A DNA stretch of 62,016 bases, taken from DTU063 sp001512695 (GTDB lineage Bacteria; Bacillota; Thermosediminibacteria; Thermosediminibacterales; Tepidanaerobacteraceae). Below are positions 23,960 through 32,450 of the stretch, in pieces. The stretch is from the NCBI GenBank assembly GCA_049658265.1, contig JBASOM010000067.1, forward strand, positions 1 through 62,016. Direction: 5' to 3'. Below the pieces are notes generated by a model. The model saw only the letters and a list, made by a program, of their open reading frames with translations. It ran no database searches and had not been told where the DNA came from. Positions within the stretch are counted from its first letter, which is position 1, and each line of letters begins with the position of its first letter. Position numbers and translations under genes: made by a program.

Positions 23960-24637
23960 TCATGATTGATAGGTTTTGATAAAATAGGACCTGTTTGGGT
24001 TTGGCATAAATATAAAGGAAAAACCAATATTGCTTGGCTGGATATAGATATCCTGTATTACCACATCATCGACAATACTATATGTGGTAAATAATTTTTG
24101 CAACAATCTACCGAAAGGCTTTGCCAGTATATTTGCGAGCAGAAAAGCGGCAATTACATTTAATAATGTAAGATGGCGGGAGAAGAACAGCACTATAATA
24201 AATGCAAGGGAAAATAAAAAGTTAGCAGCCGCTATAGATGTTCCGCAGCGGGGATGGGCAGCCAAGTCTTTTTCACCGTTTATCATGCGGAAATGGCCTT
24301 CCCGGACCGCACTCATTACTTCATAGGGTGGCGGAAGTTCAGGTCCTGAAAGCGAAAAACCGTTCGAATAGGCAAGGCCCCCTATTTGCAGAGACCTGCC
24401 GTACCTCTCTTCCAGAACATTTATGGTAGCATGTTCCAGGCTGTGATTTTTCCTAACCCTCTTGTCTACAGCAATCTTTAAAATTTGCCAGGGGATGGTT
24501 ACTACGTTGTAAAAAGAATTAAACAAAAAAACGTAAGGGAGCAAAAATAAAAATCCGATGGCTAGAAATAATAAAATAGGCAAAAACAAATATGGAAAAA
24601 ACATAAATATCATCATCATTAAAAGTAGAAATAGCAT
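23960..24637 (-). CDS. Membrane protein, DUF6391-like
   Basis: A protein of 225 residues with two hydrophobic helices at the N-terminus (about 1-40) and one or two in the second half (about 140-175). Between them lies a soluble segment with RKNHSLEHATINVLEER and, later, AAHPRCGTSIAA. This combination resembles the DUF6391 family of Clostridia. The HSLEHA motif recalls metal-binding HxxEH sites, but no activity is known. The ATG at 24637 is preferred because GGAAAGGGG lies before it; another ATG six codons upstream has no ribosome site. It is upstream of gatC with about 90 bases between, possibly separately transcribed. Confidence 0.65.
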   Translation of the reverse strand: MLFLLLMMMIFMFFPYLFLPILLFLAIGFLFLLPYVFLFNSFYNVVTIPWQILKIAVDKRVRKNHSLEHATINVLEERYGRSLQIGGLAYSNGFSLSGPELPPPYEVMSAVREGHFRMINGEKDLAAHPRCGTSIAAANFLFSLAFIIVLFFSRHLTLLNVIAAFLLANILAKPFGRLLQKLFTTYSIVDDVVIQDIYIQPSNIGFSFIFMPNPNRSYFIKTYQS

Positions 24638-24737
24638 CAACAATCCCCTTTCCATTTACTTAAATTAATTATAACACAAATGCTGTCAATTTCGCTGTAG
24701 CTTTTATCACACTTTAGGATGGAGAACTTTTTGCTTA

Positions 24738-24771
24738 TTTTTGCAAGGGGAGACTCCACATTTTGCAAAAA
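24738..24771. other. Hairpin element in the 24.7-kb intergenic stretch
   Basis: TTTTTGCAA (24738-24746) and TTGCAAAAA (24763-24771) are perfect inverted arms around an inner GGAG-A-CTCC stem. T5 follows, then CCTCACACAGGGGTGAAG. The stretch 24656-24886 carries no convincing gene: a 79-codon frame at 24741-24980 runs into the methyltransferase on the other strand. It may be a terminator, a small RNA or a dispersed intergenic element. Confidence 0.4.
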
Positions 24772-24886
24772 TTTTTCCTCACACAGGGGTGAAGAATTCT
24801 ATCGAATCGTTCATATATCATATTGATTTTATGGCCGAGAACAAAAGTAAGCCTAATTATATAAGTGAATACATTTCCTCAAAGCA

Positions 24887-25474
24887 CTATGTCTTCCGTA
24901 AAACAACATTTAACCATTTTTCATTTTCCCTTCCTATTCTCACGTCATTGGTCACTTTCATTTCCATTAGGACAAAATAAGGATGTTTTTTTAAGAGTTC
25001 TTTGAATAAAGGTTCATCGTAGTTGTTGAAAAAGCGTCCATTTTTTATTTCTTCCCGGTTCCCGTATTTATATGAAGAATAAAAAACACCGCCCTTTTTC
25101 AGTGCTATATAGACCTTTTTAAATATAGAATCTATCCTGTTTCTCGGCACATGCAATAGCGAAGCACATGCCCATACCCCATCAAATTCTTCATGAAAGT
25201 CTATCTCATCAAATGACAAGTAAAGGGTTTGCCTCCCCGTAAACTCTGTTGAAAGCTTGACCATTTTAATCGAACCATCCATCGCAACAACTTCATAACC
25301 CTTTTGCAAAAAACATTTTGTGTCTCTCCCCGAGCCGCAGCCCAAATCAAGGATTTTAGCCCCAGGAGACAAATGCTTCAAAAAAAACTCGTAAATCCCA
25401 TTCATATCCGCATCCTTGGTATTTTCGAAAAAGCTTACTGCATTGTCATCGTAATATTTTATTGTTGGGTCCAT
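24887..25474 (-). CDS. Class I SAM-dependent methyltransferase
   Basis: A 195-residue methyltransferase of the small Rossmann type. SAM-binding motif I is ILDLGCGSGRDTKCF (about 40-54), followed by the acidic end of strand 2 in VVAMDGS, DGVWACASLLHVPR (motif with catalytic-site loop, about 103-116) and ALKKGGVFYSSYKYG. The profile fits small-molecule or UbiE/TehB-type enzymes; there is no DNA-methylase catalytic motif such as NPPY or PC. Its start lies inside the end of the helicase gene (16-base overlap), so the pair is made together. The substrate is unknown. Confidence 0.8.
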   Translation of the reverse strand: MDPTIKYYDDNAVSFFENTKDADMNGIYEFFLKHLSPGAKILDLGCGSGRDTKCFLQKGYEVVAMDGSIKMVKLSTEFTGRQTLYLSFDEIDFHEEFDGVWACASLLHVPRNRIDSIFKKVYIALKKGGVFYSSYKYGNREEIKNGRFFNNYDEPLFKELLKKHPYFVLMEMKVTNDVRIGRENEKWLNVVLRKT

Positions 25475-28059
25475 TTCTCGTACCTCTCCTTATAGTAGCT
25501 TTTTATTCGGTAATCTATAGCATCCTTAAAGTGTATCAAAAAATATCTATCGGTAATAAACGGTTCGAGTCTCTCGTTTAAGCAAAAATAATCTCCTTCC
25601 CTGTAGAAAAAATCGGGATTCGTCCGCATTAGATATTTTTCGGGGTTTTGCCGCGATAGCCTGATATATTCTTTTTTCCCCCAGCTTTTAAAATCGCTTC
25701 TTGTTTTATGCACTTCTAAATCAATTGCATTTGAGGGATTAGAAAAGAATTCGCTGAAAGCAATATAAATGTCATCCGGAGTCAACTTTAACTTCATATT
25801 GCCCTTGTTGTAAAAAGCGAGTAACAGCGGCATTTTATAGACCTTCGTCATCCTTGTGTTTTCAACAAGCCTTATAAACTCGTGAGCTATTGTGTTGCAT
25901 AAGACAGCCTCATCAGTTTCTAATTCCTTGTATTCGTTTAAGAAAGATAAATAATCTTTAAATACATTTATTAACGGATCTGAAAATCTCTTCATACTTT
26001 TATATATACTCTCATCGATAAGTTTAAAAAAATCTACGCGGCTCGGTCGTCTTCCGAGCATCTCCTTTACTCTGAAATATTCTTCGTAAACCAGGGTTTT
26101 TATGTTTTTAAGGCGTTCAGCCTGCTCCCTAAAAATATCTATCAGCCTGAAATCAAAGTCTACGACACAGCCATCAGGAAAGTCAAAATCATCTATTGTG
26201 AATTTTTCCCTCTTAATTGCTTCTACATCATAATCCCTTCCGCTCAAAAGGAAGGGAATTATAAACGCCCTTTTATAGTTGCCTACAAAGTCCAATACCG
26301 TTAAATAATTTTTATCTTTAGCTTTCCTAAGCCCTCTTCCCAATTGCTGCAAAAATACTACAGGCGATTCAGTCGGCCTTAAAAACATAACCATATCTAC
26401 TTCAGGGATGTCCACACCTTCATTAAACATGTCTACGGTAAAAATTACATTTAGTTCAGTATTTCTCAACCGATTTATCGCTTCATCCCTTTCCATCGCA
26501 TTTTTCCCCTGCTCACCGCTATAAACCGCACAGCATTTTATTCCCTTTTTATTAAAAGATTCGGCCATGAACTCCGCATGTCTCCTAGAAGCACAAAAAG
26601 CTAGTGTTCTCTTCTTGTTAAATTTTAAATAGTTTTTAATAACTAATTCTGCCCTTTCGTGAATCATTAAGGCTTTTTCAAGTTCTTCTTCTATGTATTT
26701 ACCGTTGACTTCGGGGATAACTGAATAATCCGTTTTATCGTATATGCCGTAATAATAGAAGGGCACTAAATAGCCCTTGTTTATTGCATCTTTAAGCCTG
26801 AGCTCAAACACCACATTGTAATCGCAGAGTTCAAAGACATCCTTGTTATCCAACCTTTCCGGGGTAGCGGTAAGGCCCAACAAAAATTTTGGCTTAAAAT
26901 AGTTTATAATGTTTATGTAACTCTTTGCGACTGCATGATGGAATTCATCGACTACTATATATTCAAAATAATCAGGTGTGAAATAATTTGTATTCAGATA
27001 CTCTTCTTTTCCCAGGGTCTGAACCGAAGCTAAAATTATATCCTTATTCGTCTCCTTAATATCACCGTTAAAATACCCGATTGTAGAATTTGGCCTTAGA
27101 GTTTTAAAGGATAATAATGCTTGATTTAAGATTTCTTCCCTATGTGCAACAAACAAAACCCTTTTGTGCGCTATGGAATCAAAAACGGCTATAAGAGTCT
27201 TCCCAACACCCGTTGCTGCCACAACGAGAACCTTTTCTAGACCTTCTTCCCGACTCTTTTTTAGCCAGTATAGCGCTTCTATCTGAGCATGATTCGGCCG
27301 CAAGAAAGGAACAACTTTGGTCTCATGAGATGTTATATAGCCTAGAGAGCTTTCGGCAACTTCTAGGGCTTCTTCAACATTCAATTCATGCTTTTCTATA
27401 TCAACAAGAACTCTTGGTCTTTTCCATCTTCGGCTGTACTCTCTCAAAATCCCATCATCTACTTTTTCAGTGTAGAACTTATACAGCTTGAAAAACTCTT
27501 TCTTCAAGGTCTCGAAATCAGTGGGATTAGTAATCTTTTCAATTCTGTAATTCCACTCTATTCCGTAGGTTAATGCTGACTCCGAAACATTCGAAGAACC
27601 AATGAAGATATCTCCTCTCCCATCGGGGTATTCAAAAATGTAAACTTTCGGATGGAAAGGAATACTTTCATGCTCAAAAAATCTTAAATCCGCATAATCT
27701 CCCAATCTATCTTTTATCAAATACAGGGCTGAAGGTTGGGTGATATTTAAATACTTTCCGGTCACAATTCTAATTGGACAATTCCTCTTTTTTACTTCAG
27801 CTAAATCCTCTATAATCAATCTAACACCTGATTCAAGCAAAAATGATACTAAAAAATTTATTTCAACTGCTTCTGAAATGGATTTCTTTAGCTCTGGAAG
27901 AAAGTTGTCCTTGCCTCCGCAAAAGCACTTTTTTAAATCCATGTCTTGCTTTATCAGTAATTGACCATATATACTTTCTAGCTCGCGGTATATACTTTCC
28001 AAGTCTTCAAGCGACACTTCTTCAATTCTATTTAAGAACTCCTTTTCCTTAAACATCAT
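25459..28059 (-). CDS. Superfamily II helicase with N-terminal PLD-type nuclease domain
   Basis: An 866-residue protein. Residues about 50-200 are a phospholipase D-like domain with HPKVYIFEYPD and IFIGSSNVSESAL, the HKD-type nuclease motif. Residues about 250-600 are an SF2 helicase: VVAATGVGKTLIA (Walker A, about 283), VVDEFHHA (DExH, about 370), GLTATPERLD (motif III) and QQLGRGLRKAKDKN (motif VI). The last 260 residues are uncharacterised, with a RSDFKSWGKKEYIRLSRQNP segment. This PLD-plus-helicase architecture is found in bacterial DNA repair and phage-defence genes. It overlaps a methyltransferase gene by 16 bases. The ATG is weakly preceded by TAGGTG, and a perfect palindrome sits just upstream. 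Confidence 0.85.
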   Translation of the reverse strand: MMFKEKEFLNRIEEVSLEDLESIYRELESIYGQLLIKQDMDLKKCFCGGKDNFLPELKKSISEAVEINFLVSFLLESGVRLIIEDLAEVKKRNCPIRIVTGKYLNITQPSALYLIKDRLGDYADLRFFEHESIPFHPKVYIFEYPDGRGDIFIGSSNVSESALTYGIEWNYRIEKITNPTDFETLKKEFFKLYKFYTEKVDDGILREYSRRWKRPRVLVDIEKHELNVEEALEVAESSLGYITSHETKVVPFLRPNHAQIEALYWLKKSREEGLEKVLVVAATGVGKTLIAVFDSIAHKRVLFVAHREEILNQALLSFKTLRPNSTIGYFNGDIKETNKDIILASVQTLGKEEYLNTNYFTPDYFEYIVVDEFHHAVAKSYINIINYFKPKFLLGLTATPERLDNKDVFELCDYNVVFELRLKDAINKGYLVPFYYYGIYDKTDYSVIPEVNGKYIEEELEKALMIHERAELVIKNYLKFNKKRTLAFCASRRHAEFMAESFNKKGIKCCAVYSGEQGKNAMERDEAINRLRNTELNVIFTVDMFNEGVDIPEVDMVMFLRPTESPVVFLQQLGRGLRKAKDKNYLTVLDFVGNYKRAFIIPFLLSGRDYDVEAIKREKFTIDDFDFPDGCVVDFDFRLIDIFREQAERLKNIKTLVYEEYFRVKEMLGRRPSRVDFFKLIDESIYKSMKRFSDPLINVFKDYLSFLNEYKELETDEAVLCNTIAHEFIRLVENTRMTKVYKMPLLLAFYNKGNMKLKLTPDDIYIAFSEFFSNPSNAIDLEVHKTRSDFKSWGKKEYIRLSRQNPEKYLMRTNPDFFYREGDYFCLNERLEPFITDRYFLIHFKDAIDYRIKSYYKERYEKWTQQ

Positions 28060-28069
28060 TTCAAAACAC

Positions 28070-28083
28070 CTACAATATTGTAG
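28070..28083. promoter_or_regulatory. 14-base palindrome just before the helicase gene
   Basis: CTACAATATTGTAG is a perfect palindrome 11 bases upstream of the helicase ATG, touching the ribosome site TAGGTG. It could be an operator or an RNA hairpin that limits translation. Confidence 0.35.
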
Positions 28084-28323
28084 AAGACATATTTCAAACC
28101 TTTATTTTATTCCTTTTAACCGGATATTTCTCTCAGCATCTTCCCCCAACAAATGTTCTGTCTGATAATTATTAATTCTATTTTGTTTCAGTTTTTCCTC
28201 CACAAAATTGAGTTTTATCAGAAATATTTTACACATTGGTCAACAGAACGCTCTTGCTACGATTTAACTCACGTCAAGTGAAGCGGTAAGGCCCTACAAT
28301 AAGACCTTTTGCCGGTACCTGTA
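28084..28323. other. Gene-free stretch between the helicase and CCA-enzyme genes
   Basis: Divergent intergenic region of 28060-28406. Apart from the palindrome at its left end and the cca promoter at its right end, no gene, repeat or clear hairpin is seen. Confidence 0.5.
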
Positions 28324-28351
28324 TTGTTTTGGCCAATAACATTGGTATAAT
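28324..28351 (+). promoter_or_regulatory. Promoter of the CCA-adding enzyme gene
   Basis: TTGTTT (28324-28329), 16-base spacer, perfect TATAAT (28346-28351), 55 bases before the ATG at 28407. Confidence 0.6.
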
Positions 28352-28406
28352 TAAGATATAGATGGCAATGAAATTCAATTTTTTATAAGGTAGGAGTTTA
28401 AATTAT

Positions 28407-29717
28407 ATGGTTATAGATCGGATACCTGTTTTTGTTAAAGATATATGTGAAAGCTTAAATAAAGCCGGTTTTGAAGCTTATATGGTTGGCGGTAGTATCC
28501 GGGACATAATAATGGACCTAGAAACCTCGGACTTCGACATAGCTACAAATGCCCTTCCGGACCAAATATCTTCGGTCTTCCCCCAGGCGAAGCCCTACGG
28601 TAATTTTGGCACCATGCTTGTAATGGTAGAAGGAGCAAAGGTGGAAATTACTCCCTATAGAGATGATGCTCCGGGCAGAAAACCGAATTATACTTTTGGA
28701 GGCAGTATTTTTACGGACCTTGCCCGAAGGGATTTTACAATTAACTCTATTGCCTATAATCCATTAACGAATGAGCTTTTAGACCCATTTGGCGGTATGG
28801 AAGACATAAAAAGTGGAATTATAAGGTGTACGGGTTCTACAGAGCGAATTTGGGAAGATCCCCTTCGTGCCATGAGAGCAGCACGATTCCAGGCGCAGCT
28901 TGGTTTTAAGATCGAAAGTTCCACTTTATATGCTTTAAAGGCTCATGCTGAATTGCTAGACAGCATTTCTAAAGAACGGATTCGCGATGAGCTGATAAAA
29001 TTAATAACAGGAGACTACTGCTTTGATGCCTTGATAACCCTTGTAATCACAGGTCTCATGAATTATATAATTCCCGAATTAATGGCGGGCATGGGTATGA
29101 TGCATCACAACAAGCCCATGGATGTATTAGAGCACAATTTAGTAGCATGTAAAATTGTAAGAAACACCTTGCCCCTTAGGCTTGCAGCGCTGCTGCACGA
29201 TGTTGGTAAAACTGAAACTGCTACAAAAACGGAAAAAGGATTGGAGTTTCCCAACCATCATACCAAGTCTGCAATTATGGCTAAAAATATACTGCAAAGG
29301 CTTAGATTTGAAACAACAATAATAAAAAAAGTAGTCCTGCTAATTGACAATCACATGTTCTATTATAGCCCTGACACACCTTTAAAGAATCTAAGAAAAC
29401 TCATTTCAAAAGTGGGATGGGAGAACATAAATGATCTAATCGACCTTAGAGTGGCCGATCGAATTGCCAGTGGTTTTGATAGAGCATTTTCATCGGGTTT
29501 AAAAAAAATGATTTCTGACCTGGAAATTTTGAAAAAAGAGGAAAGTGACTATCAAATAAAAGACCTGGCCGTATCGGGCCAGGACATCATAGATGAGCTG
29601 AACATGGCTCCCGGGCCAGAGCTGGGACAATTGCTCACAAAGCTTTTGGAGCTGGTTCTTGAAAATCCCGAACTCAATACCAAGGAGCAATTGCTTGAGA
29701 TAGCAAAAAGAATCTGA
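28407..29717 (+). CDS. cca: CCA tRNA nucleotidyltransferase
   Basis: Adds or repairs the CCA end of tRNA. The 436-residue protein begins with the class II nucleotidyltransferase head: AYMVGGSIRDIIMD (about 20-33) and SDFDIATNALPDQI with the two catalytic aspartates, then RRDFTINSIAYN and the RNA-binding neck EDPLRAMRAARFQAQLGF. The C-terminal half carries an HD phosphohydrolase-like domain (RLAALLHDVGKTET, NHHTKSAIMA), which is the long form found in Clostridia. GTAGGAGTTTAAATT precedes the ATG. It is transcribed alone, away from the helicase. Confidence 0.93.
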   Translation: MVIDRIPVFVKDICESLNKAGFEAYMVGGSIRDIIMDLETSDFDIATNALPDQISSVFPQAKPYGNFGTMLVMVEGAKVEITPYRDDAPGRKPNYTFGGSIFTDLARRDFTINSIAYNPLTNELLDPFGGMEDIKSGIIRCTGSTERIWEDPLRAMRAARFQAQLGFKIESSTLYALKAHAELLDSISKERIRDELIKLITGDYCFDALITLVITGLMNYIIPELMAGMGMMHHNKPMDVLEHNLVACKIVRNTLPLRLAALLHDVGKTETATKTEKGLEFPNHHTKSAIMAKNILQRLRFETTIIKKVVLLIDNHMFYYSPDTPLKNLRKLISKVGWENINDLIDLRVADRIASGFDRAFSSGLKKMISDLEILKKEESDYQIKDLAVSGQDIIDELNMAPGPELGQLLTKLLELVLENPELNTKEQLLEIAKRI

Positions 29718-29771
29718 AAGCCAATGCTGCAAATGTCCACTTGTTAACGATAATACGCATGCTTAAAGTTG

Positions 29772-29996
29772 TCATTTTATAATATAGTAGCAAGTTTCCA
29801 GTTCATAGCTGTCCACTTCAGGAAGTTTTGATTTCAGCTCATTTATTACATGCTCATCAATCCCGTAGAAGTCACCTCCAAGAATTCTAGAGCATATGTT
29901 GTGACTTGCATGGGAACCTTTGTGTCTCGAAACAAATTGCAGTATTTCTTGTATTTGTTGTTCTTTATCAACCAGAAAAAACACCTCCCTTGGCAT
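29772..29996 (-). CDS. Small hypothetical protein, 74 residues
   Basis: A short open frame of unknown function. The product is mostly helical, with QQIQEILQFVSRHKGS, ICSRILGGDFYGIDEH and VINELKSKLPEVDSYE. No known domain is recognised; an HTH-like small fold is possible. ATG at 29996 has no ribosome site in front. A strong AAGGGAGG lies a few codons downstream, eight bases before an in-frame CTG, so the true start is unclear. That AAGGGAGG is the 3' arm of a long inverted repeat (29978-30080). The gene lies downstream of birA on the same strand. Confidence 0.4.
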   Translation of the reverse strand: MPREVFFLVDKEQQIQEILQFVSRHKGSHASHNICSRILGGDFYGIDEHVINELKSKLPEVDSYELETCYYIIK

Positions 29997-30080
29997 CAAG
30001 CAATACCGGAGATCCCGTTGCGCTTGAAATTACAAATTCTTCTAAAGTCAAGTTTATTTTTCGCACAGCGGAGGTGTTTT
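29978..30080 (-). promoter_or_regulatory. Long-range inverted repeat that would hide a ribosome site; riboregulator or terminator candidate
   Basis: On the minus strand AAAACACCTCC (30080-30070) pairs perfectly with GGAGGTGTTTT (29988-29978), 11 base pairs around an 81-base interior. The interior itself contains TCAAGC/GCTTGA arms. The 3' arm holds a GGGAGG ribosome site and runs into T6. The layout, an anti-ribosome-site arm, a folded middle and then the ribosome site and T run, is that of a leader able to switch. No known riboswitch class is recognised. Confidence 0.4.
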
Positions 30081-30108
30081 ATTCTATATTTATAAATGTA
30101 TTTGCTTA

Positions 30109-31104
30109 TCATCTAATTGATACATCGCCGCTTAAAACTTTTACAACCCCTCCGTTTAAAGTTTTAATAAGCAAAGCACCTGAGCTATCAATATCCATGG
30201 CCGTTCCTTCAAAACTTTCATTCTTCCCAATTATTCTCACTCTTTTGCCCAAATTTACACACAGAGCCCTCCATCTATCAAAAATCTCATCAAATCCTTC
30301 CCTTTCAGCTTTTACATAATAAGCTTCAAGCTTTTCAAGTAAACTCGCCAATAGTTTAACACGGTTTATTTTATCCCCCTTGACTTGCTTCAGAGATATA
30401 CTCTTGTCTTTCAATTCATCTGGGAAATTGTCGTTGTTGACGTTGATTCCTATACCAATTATTACGTGATTTATCAAATCCATTTCCGCACTCATTTCGG
30501 TGAGAATGCCGCAGACCTTTTTACCGTCAATGAGTATATCATTAGGCCATTTGATGTTTGCAGAAATGCCCGTTAACTGAATAATAGCTTCGGCAACAGC
30601 CACGGCAGACATGATAGTAAGTTTTGGTGCTTCAGCCGGAACAAGCGCCGGTCTAAGTATCACAGAAAGCCAAATGCCTCCCTCCGGAGAATCCCACATG
30701 CGCCCCATCCGGCCTCTGCCACCCTGCTGCCTTTCAGCTACTATCAGAGTGCCATCAGGCACTCCTTCCTGGGCCAATCTCTTGGCATCATTGTTGGTGG
30801 ACTCCGTAACTGAACGATAGTAGATTCTACTGCCCAAAACCTCCAACTCCGACATTGCCCATATTTCTTCCGGCAAAAGCAAATCGGGAGACTCTTCCAG
30901 ATGATATCCTAGCCTGGGAGATGATTTTATTTTGTATCCCATATCTCTTAAAATATTTACCTGTTTCCAAACCGCCGAACGGGTTATGCCAAATCTTTTA
31001 CTGATATCTTCACCTGAAAGATATGCACCTTTATTTTTAAGCAATAACATCAAGAGCTGATTGGCTTCAGACTTATGGATGAATAATAAAATTCCCTCTG
31101 ACAT
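30109..31104 (-). CDS. birA: Bifunctional biotin ligase / biotin operon repressor BirA
   Basis: BirA makes biotinyl-AMP and attaches biotin to carboxylases; the long form also represses biotin genes. The 331-residue product has an N-terminal winged helix (LSGEDISKRFGITRSAVWKQV, split around residue 30-50; MGYKIKSSPRLGYHL wing) and a central ligase domain. The ligase domain carries the ATP/biotin loop QQGGRGRMGRMWDSP (about 126-140), GIWLSVILRP, IKWPNDILIDGKKVCGIL (about 185) and GIGINVNN. The C-terminal SH3-like part ends VVKVLSGDVSI. No biotin genes are next to it. It is divergent from a secreted protein gene. Confidence 0.94.
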   Translation of the reverse strand: MSEGILLFIHKSEANQLLMLLLKNKGAYLSGEDISKRFGITRSAVWKQVNILRDMGYKIKSSPRLGYHLEESPDLLLPEEIWAMSELEVLGSRIYYRSVTESTNNDAKRLAQEGVPDGTLIVAERQQGGRGRMGRMWDSPEGGIWLSVILRPALVPAEAPKLTIMSAVAVAEAIIQLTGISANIKWPNDILIDGKKVCGILTEMSAEMDLINHVIIGIGINVNNDNFPDELKDKSISLKQVKGDKINRVKLLASLLEKLEAYYVKAEREGFDEIFDRWRALCVNLGKRVRIIGKNESFEGTAMDIDSSGALLIKTLNGGVVKVLSGDVSIR

Positions 31105-31146
31105 TTACAATGGCACCTCATTAAATATTTTATATGGTGGACTGCG

Positions 31147-31170
31147 GAATAATTTCTGCATGAATTATTC
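31147..31170. promoter_or_regulatory. Inverted repeat between birA and the secreted protein gene
   Basis: GAATAATT (31147-31154) and AATTATTC (31163-31170) are perfect arms with an 8-base loop, 43 bases upstream of birA. It could be an operator for either gene. It does not resemble the long BirA operator consensus that I know. The rest of 31105-31320 shows no gene. Confidence 0.3.
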
Positions 31171-31320
31171 ATCTTCCACATTATTTATATCTTTCTACCT
31201 TTTTACAGCTTTTCCTTCAAAAGTACATCGACCCAAGCTTCCCATTGTGCTAGCATTTATATGTGTCAAAATGCAGGCATTATGTTAATTATCAATTTTG
31301 TACTCGAGGAGGATGTTTAA

Positions 31321-32130
31321 ATGTTTAAGAAAAATATTGTTGCATTGATTGCTGCAATGCTTATTGTCCAAATCTTTTCTGGCATCGCACTAGCCGAGGA
31401 TAATAGTACTTATGTTTATTTTGAAAAGGATGTAATTCCTTTAAGCATCAATGTTGATTTGTTTTACACATACAGGCCCTTTTACAGTGCCCAGAAAATC
31501 CACAGGGATTTTGACAATGACGGTGTATACGAAATTGCAGTGATTTACAATGGCACACATGGTTACAAATATTTAACAGTTTACAAAATCCAGGGTAAGA
31601 GGATGGTTCAGATGTTTTCAGGCAAGGGTGTTGCTATCAGGGTCAACTCCAACGGATTTTCAATTAGTAATGTGAAATATGACGGCAGATACTTTTACGA
31701 AACCTATACTTATACCTGGAGCAATGGCAAGTTCTTGAGAACCGGATATGCAAAGACTTACATCAAAGAAGGTTCTTTCGATTACGAAAAACCCATCAAA
31801 GATAGACCTATTATAAGTAAGGACGAAAGGATTCTTACGGTAAACTCGCTCCTCAATGCCAGAATGCATGGAAAATATGATGAAGTAATGAACTATCTGT
31901 CCAAAGCCTACAAAGAAAAGATTGATTCCAATAAATTAAAATCAATCATCCCTTACGGCAACGTAACTGCGATAGATATTTTTGACTCGCAGCGGGGAGA
32001 TTGGGTAGTTGCAGTAATCAGAGACATTTGGGGCAACAGCAGGGTCTTTAAGTTTGTCCCGGTAAATGAAAAAGATGGATACGGCAATATTAAAATTGAT
32101 GAAATCGTTGAAATCCCGAGGGCCAATTAA
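31321..32130 (+). CDS. Secreted protein of unknown function
   Basis: A 269-residue protein with a clear signal peptide (MFKKNIVALIAAMLIVQIFS, cleavage near ALAED at about residue 26). The mature part starts with a repeat-like segment HRDFDNDGVYEIAVIYN that resembles FG-GAP/VCBS-type sequences with Asp-rich loops, then a tyrosine-rich beta region and a helical segment (SLLNARMHGKYDEVMNYLSKAYKEK, split around residue 180-205). No enzyme motif is seen. GAGGAGGATGTTTAA precedes the ATG. It ends at a good terminator and is probably single. Confidence 0.7.
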   Translation: MFKKNIVALIAAMLIVQIFSGIALAEDNSTYVYFEKDVIPLSINVDLFYTYRPFYSAQKIHRDFDNDGVYEIAVIYNGTHGYKYLTVYKIQGKRMVQMFSGKGVAIRVNSNGFSISNVKYDGRYFYETYTYTWSNGKFLRTGYAKTYIKEGSFDYEKPIKDRPIISKDERILTVNSLLNARMHGKYDEVMNYLSKAYKEKIDSNKLKSIIPYGNVTAIDIFDSQRGDWVVAVIRDIWGNSRVFKFVPVNEKDGYGNIKIDEIVEIPRAN

Positions 32131-32172
32131 GTATGTGACTTGCCGACAATCACTTTGTCGAACAGATTAAAA

Positions 32173-32210
32173 GAAGCAGGGGAGCTATTGACTCCCTGCT
32201 TCCTTTATAA
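32173..32210 (+). terminator. Terminator of the secreted protein gene
   Basis: GAAGCAGGGGAG (32173-32184) pairs with CTCCCTGCTTC (32192-32202), with one bulge, followed by CTTTATAA. Confidence 0.7.
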
Positions 32211-32256
32211 TTGAGATCTTTAAAGTGTATCATCACAGGCTCTTGGATTGCTTCCA

Positions 32257-32312
32257 TTGCATTCCTTGCTTCAAATGCATCACCGACTCTTTGATTATAT
32301 TGAGGAATGCAA
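32257..32312. repeat. Inverted repeat in the gap before the OsmC gene
   Basis: TTGCATTCCT (32257-32266) and AGGAATGCAA (32303-32312) form 10-base perfect arms with a 36-base loop. This lies in a stretch of about 320 bases (32131-32450) without genes, between two terminators, so it is probably untranscribed spacer; its role is unknown. Confidence 0.35.
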
Positions 32313-32340
32313 GCGGATGGACAATTTTATATTGGATACA

Positions 32341-32384
32341 TAAAAAGGATGCTTGGCTCCTTTAAAGCAAGTGACCAAGCATCC
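32341..32384 (-). terminator. Terminator of the OsmC gene
   Basis: GGATGCTTGG (32347-32356) pairs perfectly with CCAAGCATCC (32375-32384), followed on the minus strand by T5. Confidence 0.8.
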
Positions 32385-32450
32385 AATTATACTTAATTTA
32401 TTTTTAAATGATTGTCTATTTGACAAAGGCCTTGGTTTAAGTTATGGCTA

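Noticed and set aside
24741..24980. Open frame of 79 codons on the plus strand
   Set aside because: It overlaps the methyltransferase on the other strand, has no ribosome site, and lies over a hairpin element.
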